Below, piece by piece: positions 1 through 8,187 of a stretch of 44,651 nucleotides of DNA. The notes beneath the pieces were generated by a model that was given only the letters and a program-made list of their open reading frames with translations, searched no databases and was not told the origin of the DNA. Each line of letters starts with the position of its first letter. Positions within the stretch are counted from its first letter, which is position 1. A program made the translations under genes and the position numbers. This DNA is from Sphingobacteriaceae bacterium (lineage in GTDB: Bacteria; Bacteroidota; Bacteroidia; Sphingobacteriales; Sphingobacteriaceae), in the NCBI GenBank assembly GCA_903644075.1, contig CAHJXH010000007.1:1-44651 (forward strand), written 5' to 3'.

Positions 1-1460
1 CCGATTAACAACTGCAGGTAGGAGTTATAAGTGTGGTTAGGGAAAATAAGCGTATAAAAATGCTTGTTATCCTTATCAATAATCATGGAGTTGGCAAAGG
101 CCCAATCTTCATTCTTAACCTTTAAATCATAAAGCTTCGTAAAGGTTTTTGTTCGGGTATCGAACTGCGTAAGGTCATAAAAGTTTTTTGGGCCGAGGGC
201 TTGCAGGCCGCTGGTGCTGCCGTAACCACCTAAAATGTAAGCAATATCACCATTGTTGGTAGTGCCAGTTGCTGCTAAGTAACGCGGCGAAAAGTGAGCG
301 CCGCCGGCATTTACAGTTTCCCATTGATGGGTATCGAAGCTATAGCGGTTTATGGTGTTTTTATATTTAAACTGGCCATAACCATCTAATACATATAGCG
401 AGTTATCAGCAGACCGGAAGAAATTATTAGACTGCCAGAAATCTATCGCCGGGTCGGCAATGCTATATTTCTGGTTCCATTTGCGGGTTTTAAAATCAAA
501 CTTGATAAGCTGCTTTTGCTTATTCTCTATATAATAATTGTACAAGGTTGAATCGTAAGGATTAAAGCTCGACTCATTACTTTTTACCAGATTAAGCGGC
601 CCCGAATTATAACTGATAGCCGATAAGCTATACTTTTTCAAAGAGAAAGTAACTAAAGAATCTGTACCTATAATATAAAGTTCACTAGTACGTGGGTTAA
701 ATGCAACGCTGGCAGCCCCGTCAATTTTCAGGCTTTTTTGGTGCGACCATTTGGCATGTAACGAATACATCCATAATGGGTTTGTAACTTCGCTTTGCAG
801 TTTTTCATGATCTTCATGCGCAATATTTCCCTGGTTCTCATTTAATGCCCAATGATAAGGAGTGTTATTATCGGCCTCTATTTTTACGTCTCTTAGTTTA
901 AACGGAGGGCAATCATTGGTTTTAAAGGTTGAGAAATTATTAACGCCGAAAAATAGCTTGTACAGGTTGGGCTTAAAATGAAAGTTGTGTTCAACGTATT
1001 TATTGTTGTTCACCATTACAGTCAATTCGTTTTTGGCAAAATTAAAAGCGAGTGAAAATTTATTCCAGCGGTTAACCAGGTCGGCCTGTGAAATATTGAA
1101 ACTGATATTAGAGTAGCGGTCGCCCATCACCAATTTAAAATGGTTATGATCGATGCCTGGCTCATCTGGCCTTGGGTCACGTTTATTATAAATCAGGTCA
1201 ACATTGTTTTTTCCGTTTTCAATCAGGCGAAAAATATAACCGTAATAATCTTCACGGTCGGGCAGGAAAGACATTTCGAAGGAAATTTTGATGCTATTAT
1301 CTATATGTAATCCATTTTGCGGAAACAGATCTAAAGAAGTTCTTTTCTCAAGGACGGTATCGTGGCTAAAAAATCCTAAACCATAAGATTGGCCCCAACT
1401 CTGGGGTACCAAACAGGTATTAAGCAGCAACAACACTAATAATAAACGTATCGTGTTCAT
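1..1460 (-). CDS. Partial LamG/kelch-like sensor protein, paralogue of the 14099-16681 regulator
   Basis: The gene is cut by the left edge; 486 codons from its ATG (complement of 1458-1460) are visible. It begins with a Sec signal peptide (hydrophobic LLLVLLLLN, then a Q-S-W-G-Q cleavage region). A LamG/concanavalin-like sandwich follows at about residues 25-190, then kelch/galactose-oxidase-like repeats with the signature YILGGYGST. It matches the 14099-16681 regulator along its whole visible length, for example YGYIFR, LRDVK and NPLW in both. The transmembrane helix and DNA-binding module of the paralogue would lie beyond the edge, so the regulatory role is inferred. It is divergent from the SusC gene at 1890, as is common for PUL regulators. 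I am sure of the gene and the paralogy, less so of its intact C-terminus. Confidence 0.85.
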   Translation of the reverse strand, partial: MNTIRLLLVLLLLNTCLVPQSWGQSYGLGFFSHDTVLEKRTSLDLFPQNGLHIDNSIKISFEMSFLPDREDYYGYIFRLIENGKNNVDLIYNKRDPRPDEPGIDHNHFKLVMGDRYSNISFNISQADLVNRWNKFSLAFNFAKNELTVMVNNNKYVEHNFHFKPNLYKLFFGVNNFSTFKTNDCPPFKLRDVKIEADNNTPYHWALNENQGNIAHEDHEKLQSEVTNPLWMYSLHAKWSHQKSLKIDGAASVAFNPRTSELYIIGTDSLVTFSLKKYSLSAISYNSGPLNLVKSNESSFNPYDSTLYNYYIENKQKQLIKFDFKTRKWNQKYSIADPAIDFWQSNNFFRSADNSLYVLDGYGQFKYKNTINRYSFDTHQWETVNAGGAHFSPRYLAATGTTNNGDIAYILGGYGSTSGLQALGPKNFYDLTQFDTRTKTFTKLYDLKVKNEDWAFANSMIIDKDNKHFYTLIFPNHTYNSYLQLLI

Positions 1461-1889
1461 GACAATATATCACCTCACGGGGAGGCCGTATTGAAAATAG
1501 GTTTTTAAAAATTCAATGAAATTGAAAAGGCTTTAACTGGTGATAATTATAATCAAATAAAGATAAATATTAAAACACTATCCACAACACTTTTACCAGG
1601 GAATATAAATTTTTCATCGCTTGTTTATGTTTTCACCTGCTTTAATCAAAATTGATCTAAAACTGTGCATTCAACATTTAACACTAAGGTCACATAAGCG
1701 CGCCGAAAATATTTTCTTTTTACCCTCATTTATGAGGCATTAATTTAAAATCTGCGCTCATATTTATAAAAAAGCCTTTTTTATTTTTCTCATTAAGGAA
1801 CGTTTAAGGTTCTGTTAAGGATCGCTTCGTACTTAGCTCCCGATATTTTAACCAATAACACCTATTTATTAAACCTTAAATTCTTAAAC
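1461..1889. other. Divergent intergenic region between sensor gene and SusC
   Basis: This 429-bp gap holds no convincing gene. It must contain the promoter of the leftward sensor gene and that of the rightward SusC operon. Two things stand out: the 14-bp palindrome CCTCATTTATGAGG at 1724-1737, and the three TTAAGG repeats at 1793-1820 listed separately. No 11-bp-phased TTAA triplet precedes the leftward gene, so the sensor does not appear to be under the same control as the enzymes. Confidence 0.6.
1793..1836 (+). promoter_or_regulatory. TTAA triplet operator and promoter, SusC1 operon
   Basis: TTAA begins at 1793, 1804 and 1815, exactly 11 bp apart. In this copy each extends to TTAAGG, the most regular version in the window. 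The expected promoter-box position (14 nt after the start of the third repeat, 1829-1836) reads GTACTTAG, a weak match to TAnnTTTG. The direct repeats are seen in the sequence; their operator role is inferred. Confidence 0.7.
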
Positions 1890-4800
1890 ATGAGAAGACT
1901 TTTATTCATGCTTTTTTTTACATGGAGTGTGTTTCAATGTTTGGGGCAGAACCGTGTAGTTAAGGGGAGGGTAGCCGATGAAAAAGGCCAGCCTTTGCCC
2001 GGCGTTACAGTCACTGTCAAACAAACCACTCAGCGCACAGCCACCAATGTGGATGGTAATTACACCATTACACTTAATGGCAATGCTAATGTGCTTGTAT
2101 TTACCTTTGTAGGTTATCAACCCCAGGAGGTTGACATTGCCGGGAAAGCAACTGCCGACGTTAAAATGGCACCCGCAGCCGCCAGTGCCTTAGATGAGGT
2201 TATTGTTACAGCACTTAACATCCCCCGCGAAAAAAAGTCGTTGGGTTATGCTATCCAAAGTGTTAATGTGAACGATATGACCGAGGCCCGGTCGCAAAAC
2301 ATCAGCGACCTGCTGGATGGTAAAGTTTCGGGCTTGCAGGTTATTACCAGCGGCCAGCCAACCGGTTCAACGCGGGTAGTTATACGTGGCGCTAACTCAA
2401 TCACCGGTAATAACCAGCCGCTATATGTGGTTGATGGTGTGCCGATTGATAACAATGACTCTAACGGCCAGGTTAATAACCTCGACTACGGTAACAATGC
2501 TGCCGACCTTAACCCTGATGATATTGAAAATATCCAGGTTTTAAAAGGGCCAAACGCCGCGGCACTTTATGGATCACGTGCTGCTAACGGGGCTATTTTA
2601 ATTACCACCAAAAAAGGTAAAAAGAATTCTGGCTTGGGTATCTCTTACAATGGGAACTACATGGCTTCGCGTGTATTGCAGTTTCCCGATCTGCAATATA
2701 TTTATGGCGAGGGTAGCGGTGGCCGTATGAATGGCACGCTGATAGGGTCGCTGGGCTCTGGTGTTATACAGGCAGGTACAAGCGGTAGTCCGGCCCGTAA
2801 CTGGGGAGCTCCAATGCTGGGGCAGCCATATTTAACGTATAATGGTTTGCTATCAACTTACTCACCTCAGCAGGAAGCTGTAACCGGTTTATTTAAAACA
2901 GGCGGTACATCTACACAGAACGTTTCTTTAAGTAATGCGGATGATAAAAGTTCTTTCCGTGTTTCTTATACCAGAACAGATGCCAATGATGTGGTGCAGA
3001 AACAAAATGTGGTAAGCAAAAATAATTTTCAGTTAACCGGCAGCAGGCAGTTTGCACCGTTTTTGAGAATTGAAACCCGCTTGCAGTATATTCAGGAAAC
3101 GGTGAAGAACCGTACCTACCGCAACGAAGACCCGGCCAATCCTTTAAACTATTTGAATAACGCGGTATTAAGTATCCCACTGGAGAGTTTGATACCATGG
3201 AAAGATGCTAATGGCAACGCGATACTTGGCGGCGGTAATACCAGTATTGAAAACCCATACTGGGATATTAACGAAAACTCGAACAAAGATACCCACAACA
3301 CCATGATTGGTGGGGTAACTGCCTACATCAAAATATTTAAAGACCTGCAATTTAGAGCGCAGGAGTCGGGCGATCTGTTATGGGGTAACCGGTATACCTT
3401 TATTCAGAAAGGATCTTTAAGTAATATCCCTGGTTCATACGGCGAGTATCAACAGAATAACAGGATATGGAATACCGAAGGTTTGTTTTTATATAATAAA
3501 CACCTGAAGGATTTCTCTATCGTAGCCAACCTGGGTGGTAACTTACGATATACCAATTACTACAATACCCAAACTGCTACCTCATCCCTGGCGGTTCACG
3601 ATGTAAAGAACTTAGCAAACACTACCAGTGTGTACACCGCCAGTGAGGCGTTAATCAGATCGCAGGTTAACTCTGTGTATGGTACCGCATCAGTTGGTTA
3701 TAAGGATTTTGTATTTGTGGATGTTACCGGCCGTAACGACTGGTCGTCGACCCTGCCTGCCGCCAATGCCTCTTTCTTTTATCCATCAGTTAGCGGCAGT
3801 TTTGTGTTTACCGAGTTATGGAAAAACATTCCGCCATCTATTTTAAGCTTTGGTAAAATAAGGGCGTCAATAGCTAAAGTGGGTAATGATACCAGCCCTT
3901 ATAACCTGTATTCGTTGTTTGGTAATGGCGGAAACTTTAACGGTATTAACTATGTGACTTTTGATCAGCTGCTGAAGAATAGCAACCTGAAACCGGAGTT
4001 AACAACATCAACCGAAATAGGGTTGGAGTTACACTTCCTCAATAACCGCATTACTTTAGATGGTGACGTTTATAAATCGAAATCAGTTAACCAGATCCTG
4101 ACCGGCTATACACCTCCCGAGTTTGGCTTTAACCAGCAGGTAATTAATGCCGGATCGGTACAAAATAAAGGTATCGAGCTTTCATTGTCAGGAACACCTA
4201 TCCGAACCAAAAACTTTAGCTGGGATGCCATCTACAATTTCTCTGCAAATCGCAACAAGGTACTTGAACTGGCACCAGGTATACAATCTATCCTGTTGGG
4301 ACAAGCAGTTACCGGAAATGTGTATGCAGAAGTTGGTAAACCAATAGGGGTAATACGCGCACAAGATCAGGCTTACTCGTCAGATGGTAAGGCCATTATT
4401 GTTCCAACCACTGGTATACCTTATTACACTACGGTAAACCCGGTTTTGGGTAATGCCAGCCCGAGTGCGCTAATGTCTTTCGGGTCGACATTTAAATATA
4501 AGAGGCTGAGTTTTAACTTTCTGGTATCAAGCCGTATCGGAGGTTCTATTTATTCGGGAACCAGCTTCCGTTACTTTACATCGGGTATATCATCGCAAAC
4601 CCTGCAAGGCCGCGACCAATGGCTGTTCAGCGATGGCGTATTGGGAGAGAATGGAAACGAGCAAAACGGAACAACCTCTATCTACAATTTGCCATACCCG
4701 GCTGCCGGGCGTGTAAAAGGATCAATCTTCCCCGGGTATGCTCCTGTGTTGGGTGCTAATGGCCAACCCGTAGTAGATGCTAATGGCAATATGATTGCCA

Positions 4801-5132
4801 ACCTTAATTCGCCAAACACGCGTTACATTTCGCCGCAAACTTATTGGCAGCAGGTAGGTGGGCACATCGGCCATATGTATACGTATGATGCTTCTTATGT
4901 AAAACTTACCCAGGTAATTTTAGGCTATCAGCTTAACCCAAGAATGTTGCCGCATGTTTTCAAAGCTGCGTCTGTATCACTTGTGGGCCGCAACGTGTGG
5001 ATTATATTCCAAAAAACACCAAAAGGTATTGATCCTGAAGCTGCCGCCTATTCAGGTAATGCACAAGGATTGGAAATGGGTGGCTCCTTACCCTACGCAA
5101 GTTATGGTGTTGATTTAAAACTTTCATTCTAA
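1890..5132 (+). CDS. SusC/RagA-type TonB-dependent outer-membrane transporter (first pair)
   Basis: This is a 1080-aa outer-membrane beta-barrel that imports oligosaccharides using TonB energy, paired with the SusD lipoprotein just downstream. A signal peptide ends near CLGQ. A carboxypeptidase-D-like regulatory domain follows (residues about 23-95, GRVADEKGQPLPGVTV), then the TonB plug with PLYVVDGVPI, characteristic of SusC proteins, and a long barrel ending in an aromatic C-terminus (LKLSF). The length is normal for the family. The start ATG at 1890 sits directly before the signal sequence. The SusD start follows 7 nt after the stop, so the two are co-transcribed. Three TTAAGG repeats lie about 70-100 bp upstream. 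The substrate cannot be read from the protein itself. Confidence 0.95.
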   Translation: MRRLLFMLFFTWSVFQCLGQNRVVKGRVADEKGQPLPGVTVTVKQTTQRTATNVDGNYTITLNGNANVLVFTFVGYQPQEVDIAGKATADVKMAPAAASALDEVIVTALNIPREKKSLGYAIQSVNVNDMTEARSQNISDLLDGKVSGLQVITSGQPTGSTRVVIRGANSITGNNQPLYVVDGVPIDNNDSNGQVNNLDYGNNAADLNPDDIENIQVLKGPNAAALYGSRAANGAILITTKKGKKNSGLGISYNGNYMASRVLQFPDLQYIYGEGSGGRMNGTLIGSLGSGVIQAGTSGSPARNWGAPMLGQPYLTYNGLLSTYSPQQEAVTGLFKTGGTSTQNVSLSNADDKSSFRVSYTRTDANDVVQKQNVVSKNNFQLTGSRQFAPFLRIETRLQYIQETVKNRTYRNEDPANPLNYLNNAVLSIPLESLIPWKDANGNAILGGGNTSIENPYWDINENSNKDTHNTMIGGVTAYIKIFKDLQFRAQESGDLLWGNRYTFIQKGSLSNIPGSYGEYQQNNRIWNTEGLFLYNKHLKDFSIVANLGGNLRYTNYYNTQTATSSLAVHDVKNLANTTSVYTASEALIRSQVNSVYGTASVGYKDFVFVDVTGRNDWSSTLPAANASFFYPSVSGSFVFTELWKNIPPSILSFGKIRASIAKVGNDTSPYNLYSLFGNGGNFNGINYVTFDQLLKNSNLKPELTTSTEIGLELHFLNNRITLDGDVYKSKSVNQILTGYTPPEFGFNQQVINAGSVQNKGIELSLSGTPIRTKNFSWDAIYNFSANRNKVLELAPGIQSILLGQAVTGNVYAEVGKPIGVIRAQDQAYSSDGKAIIVPTTGIPYYTTVNPVLGNASPSALMSFGSTFKYKRLSFNFLVSSRIGGSIYSGTSFRYFTSGISSQTLQGRDQWLFSDGVLGENGNEQNGTTSIYNLPYPAAGRVKGSIFPGYAPVLGANGQPVVDANGNMIANLNSPNTRYISPQTYWQQVGGHIGHMYTYDASYVKLTQVILGYQLNPRMLPHVFKAASVSLVGRNVWIIFQKTPKGIDPEAAAYSGNAQGLEMGGSLPYASYGVDLKLSF

Positions 5133-5139
5133 GTTGATT

Positions 5140-6876
5140 ATGAAGAAGATTATTATATATATCACCCTGGTGCTTATTTGCACTACGGTATCGTGTACGA
5201 AAGATTTTACGAGCTTAAATACAGATCCTTCGAGATTTGCATCGGCAGCACCAGAATCTATATTAACCGGCGTTTTTTTAAATACAATTAATAAGCTGGA
5301 AAGCAACAATATTAGTTACCTGTGGGAATACACTCATATAGTTGACCCATCCGGCCGTTATTTAGGAGGCGACGAAGGCACGTGGAAAACCATGTACATT
5401 AATGTGCTGGGTAATACCGAACAGTTAAAAAAACTATATGTGGGTAATGCCGGCTATACTAACCGGCTTGCTATTACAGACATATGGGAGTGCTACGTTT
5501 TTGCTTACCTGGTAGGCACCTATGGCCCAATACCTTATAATAATGCAGGCAAAACCAACAATCCGGATGTGGAGTATGATGATGAAAATACAATATATAC
5601 ATCTATACTTAACCGCTTAAAGGCTGATGCAGCCGCCATAAATGTTAACGGCGATAAAGTAAGCCCTGATGTAATTTTCAACGGAAATTTAACACAGTGG
5701 ATAAAGTTTGCCAACTCGTTAAGGTTACGCATTGCATTAAGGGTACAAAACAATTTGCCCGATGTAGCCGCAACGCATGTTAAAGACGTGATGGCTAACG
5801 AAAGCATGTTGATGACTGCCGATGCCGATGATGCTAAATTTGCTTATGGTACTGCTACGGGCAGTCAATCGGTTTACTTCACCCAACTGGCACAGGGTAC
5901 TGCATTTTTGGGAACAGCGGCACCTGTTATGAGCGATTATGTGTTTACCTATTTCCGCTCATATCATGATCCGCGAATTGATGCTTATTTCCAGAAAGCG
6001 GCAACGCCTTTTAATATTACTGATACCTTAACCAGTACCCAAAGCAGTTTACATTACATAGTTTCTTACCCTATACCGCATTTAGGCCAGCCAAAGTCAC
6101 AGCCAAGCGTAACAGCGCAAGCTGATTGGGGCTTAACCACCGTGACATTTGTTGGTGCAACAGTGCCTGCTAATTTTAGCACCATGCCTGCTGCGCTTAC
6201 CGCTGCAACCCGCCCGTTTTGCATGATGACTTATGCTGAGGTTTGTTTCCTTAAGGCCGAAGCTGCTATGAAAGGTTGGGGAGGTTCGCAAACTGCCGAT
6301 CAGTATTATTATGCGGGCATCAATGCCAACTTTGCTTTCTGGGGTTTAAGTACTGCGCAGGCAACAGCGTATGAGGCACAAAATGGTATTAAATGGGGTA
6401 CAGCCGGCCATGGTTTCAATTATGATCTGGGCTTTATCAATACCAGCATACCTGCCGATAACATGACCAAGATCTGGACACAGGAATGGATGAATTTTTA
6501 TGATGATGGCGCGTTTGATGCCTGGTGCCTGCAACGCCGCACTCATAATCTTATTTTGCCACCGCATACCAATCCGGGTAATAACCCGAGTGTTACCAGC
6601 AACAGTACTTATGCAAACCTGCCCGACAGATGGTTTTACCCGGTACAAAGCGAAATTAATACCAACCCGGTAGGTTATGCTAATGGTGTAAAGCTGCTGG
6701 GCAGCGCGGGTGATTTTGTGACCACACCTTTAAAGATAGAACCTGCTTACACTTATCCTAACTGGGCAAAAACCAAAGCATTTATCGACTACAGTTTTGT
6801 AGAGAAATGGTACGGCAATAATATAGAAGACCTTACAGCAGCCGGCATCAAATACAGCGTGTTATCAACTTATTAA
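5140..6876 (+). CDS. SusD/RagB-type outer-membrane lipoprotein (SusD-like-2 type)
   Basis: This 578-aa surface lipoprotein would bind glycan over the mouth of the SusC barrel encoded immediately upstream. A lipoprotein signal ends in TTVSC, with Cys19 as the lipidated residue. The body has the helical, TPR-like character of the SusD/RagB superfamily, with signatures such as WECYVFAYLVGTYGPIPY and, near the C-terminus, WMNFYDDGAFDAW. I use the ATG at 5140; an in-frame TTG at 5134 is possible but would add only two residues before the signal. It is the second gene of a three-gene operon and the next gene starts 13 nt after its stop. The pattern resembles the SusD-like-2 branch rather than the classical type of the second pair at 33002. 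Confidence 0.93.
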   Translation: MKKIIIYITLVLICTTVSCTKDFTSLNTDPSRFASAAPESILTGVFLNTINKLESNNISYLWEYTHIVDPSGRYLGGDEGTWKTMYINVLGNTEQLKKLYVGNAGYTNRLAITDIWECYVFAYLVGTYGPIPYNNAGKTNNPDVEYDDENTIYTSILNRLKADAAAINVNGDKVSPDVIFNGNLTQWIKFANSLRLRIALRVQNNLPDVAATHVKDVMANESMLMTADADDAKFAYGTATGSQSVYFTQLAQGTAFLGTAAPVMSDYVFTYFRSYHDPRIDAYFQKAATPFNITDTLTSTQSSLHYIVSYPIPHLGQPKSQPSVTAQADWGLTTVTFVGATVPANFSTMPAALTAATRPFCMMTYAEVCFLKAEAAMKGWGGSQTADQYYYAGINANFAFWGLSTAQATAYEAQNGIKWGTAGHGFNYDLGFINTSIPADNMTKIWTQEWMNFYDDGAFDAWCLQRRTHNLILPPHTNPGNNPSVTSNSTYANLPDRWFYPVQSEINTNPVGYANGVKLLGSAGDFVTTPLKIEPAYTYPNWAKTKAFIDYSFVEKWYGNNIEDLTAAGIKYSVLSTY

Positions 6877-6889
6877 TAAAAACCTGAAG

Positions 6890-8059
6890 ATGAAAAAGAG
6901 ACACTTATATAAAATTGGTTGTTTAGCATTATTGATGCTAACGGGCTTGGTTTCCTGCAAAAAGAAGGAGCCGACTGTTGAAGACAACTTCCTTAACTAT
7001 GCCATTCCCGATGTGCCGGTTACAAGTAATTATACCGTGGGTGCATTCTATTATACATTTGGGTCGTTTAATACTAATGTTACCCAGAAGCCAACGGTTG
7101 GCGGCCCGGGCCCATATTTTTACTCAAATGGTTTCCCGGCATTGGGTACAGCCACAGCACCTGTACTTACCCCGGCTATTATGGACCAGCATGTGGCTGA
7201 TGCACAATTAGCCAGGATTGATTACTTTATATTTTCGGTACGATCACCCAATCTGGATAACGCCAATTTTAAGGCCGACTCCAATACCATCGTATCGTTT
7301 TTAAACGCGGCCAATTCATCGAAAATGAATTTCGCCATCTCTTACAACCTTAATATTGGATTGTTCGGTGTTACCAACTCTGGTGGTACCGGTGGCAACG
7401 GGGTAACAATAGAAGCGAACGCGACTAAATTAGCTTCCTTTTATAACGATTTCAAAAGGTTATCCTACTGGATGACCAAGGCTAATTACCAGAAAGTAAA
7501 CGGTAAATACCTTATTGTAATGAATAACGCACAGGATTTAAACTCTGCTAACAATGCTGCTTTGTATGCGCAGATCAGGAGCAACTTATCGGCAATGGGT
7601 TTCCAGCTTTATATTGTGGGGATGCAAAACAGGTGGTCGCCGCCAGAGCGTTATTACTATCGCTTTCAAAACTGTACCGATGCCATGTATGAAGCCAACA
7701 TGTCTGATTATGCAAGTGACATCGACAGGTTTAACCTTTTCCCGCAGATGTGCGATCAGAACTTCGCTTACTGGAAAACTACGGTTGAATCATGGGGCCA
7801 GGAATTTGTTCCGTGTGTAATGGCCGGTTATAATTACCAGATCGGTAACCCAACATCATCAAGCTTAAGTGTGAAGCGGACTGCAGATGGTGCTTACTAT
7901 AAAACATTTACCAATGTAGCCAAGCGTAATGCTTCCAAAAGCAGGCTGATCTTTGTGGATTCGTTCAATAACTTCGGTTTGGATTCACAGATTGAGCCCA
8001 CCCAAAGTTACGGTAACGTTTACCTTGATCTCACCAGGACAAGTTTCAAAGTAAACTAA
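6890..8059 (+). CDS. GH99/WbsX-like lipoprotein lacking the catalytic glutamates; candidate surface glycan-binding protein
   Basis: This is a 389-aa lipoprotein (signal MKKRHLYKIG..., lipobox LVSC with Cys23) in the third position of the SusC operon, where surface glycan-binding proteins usually sit. Its fold signals resemble the GH99/GH71/WbsX TIM-barrel group: an N-terminal VGAFYYTF strand, a central YLIVMNNAQD, and a C-terminal block VDSFNNFGLDSQIEP followed by a YLDLT tail. In active GH99-type proteins this block reads D-E-x-x-E-G, as in the two relatives at 12345 and 22070. Here the two Glu positions appear to be Ser358 and Asn361. I infer a non-catalytic binding role; this rests on a by-eye alignment, and an enzyme with relocated catalytic residues is not excluded. 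A terminator follows at once. Confidence 0.75.
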   Translation: MKKRHLYKIGCLALLMLTGLVSCKKKEPTVEDNFLNYAIPDVPVTSNYTVGAFYYTFGSFNTNVTQKPTVGGPGPYFYSNGFPALGTATAPVLTPAIMDQHVADAQLARIDYFIFSVRSPNLDNANFKADSNTIVSFLNAANSSKMNFAISYNLNIGLFGVTNSGGTGGNGVTIEANATKLASFYNDFKRLSYWMTKANYQKVNGKYLIVMNNAQDLNSANNAALYAQIRSNLSAMGFQLYIVGMQNRWSPPERYYYRFQNCTDAMYEANMSDYASDIDRFNLFPQMCDQNFAYWKTTVESWGQEFVPCVMAGYNYQIGNPTSSSLSVKRTADGAYYKTFTNVAKRNASKSRLIFVDSFNNFGLDSQIEPTQSYGNVYLDLTRTSFKVN

Positions 8060-8066
8060 TCAAAAT

Positions 8067-8097
8067 AAAAAGACCGGGAAACATTCCCGGTCTTTTT
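8067..8097 (+). terminator. Rho-independent terminator of the SusC1 operon
   Basis: A perfect 14-bp stem (left arm 8067-8080, ACA loop, right arm 8084-8097) contains the GC-rich core GACCGGGAA and ends in a run of five T. It lies just after the stop of the GH99-like lipoprotein gene and separates that operon from the GH3 gene. Confidence 0.9.
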
Positions 8098-8121
8098 ATT
8101 TCAAACCCAATTATGTGTCCA

Positions 8122-8165
8122 TTAATACTTTATTAAGCAATAAGTAAGCGTTGCGCATTCTTTTG
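8122..8165 (+). promoter_or_regulatory. TTAA triplet operator and promoter, first GH3 gene
   Basis: TTAA starts at 8122 and 8133, with GTAA (one mismatch) at 8144, all 11 bp apart. The box at 8158-8165, TTCTTTTG, matches the Bacteroidota -7 consensus TAnnTTTG at five of six defined positions and lies 10 nt after the third repeat. The start codon is 22 nt further on, so the leader would be short. Confidence 0.7.
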
Positions 8166-8187
8166 AAGTATTAACTAATTATACCTT

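Noticed and set aside
5134-5139. TTG as start of the first SusD gene
   Set aside because: The ATG at 5140 directly precedes a standard lipoprotein signal; the TTG adds only two residues.
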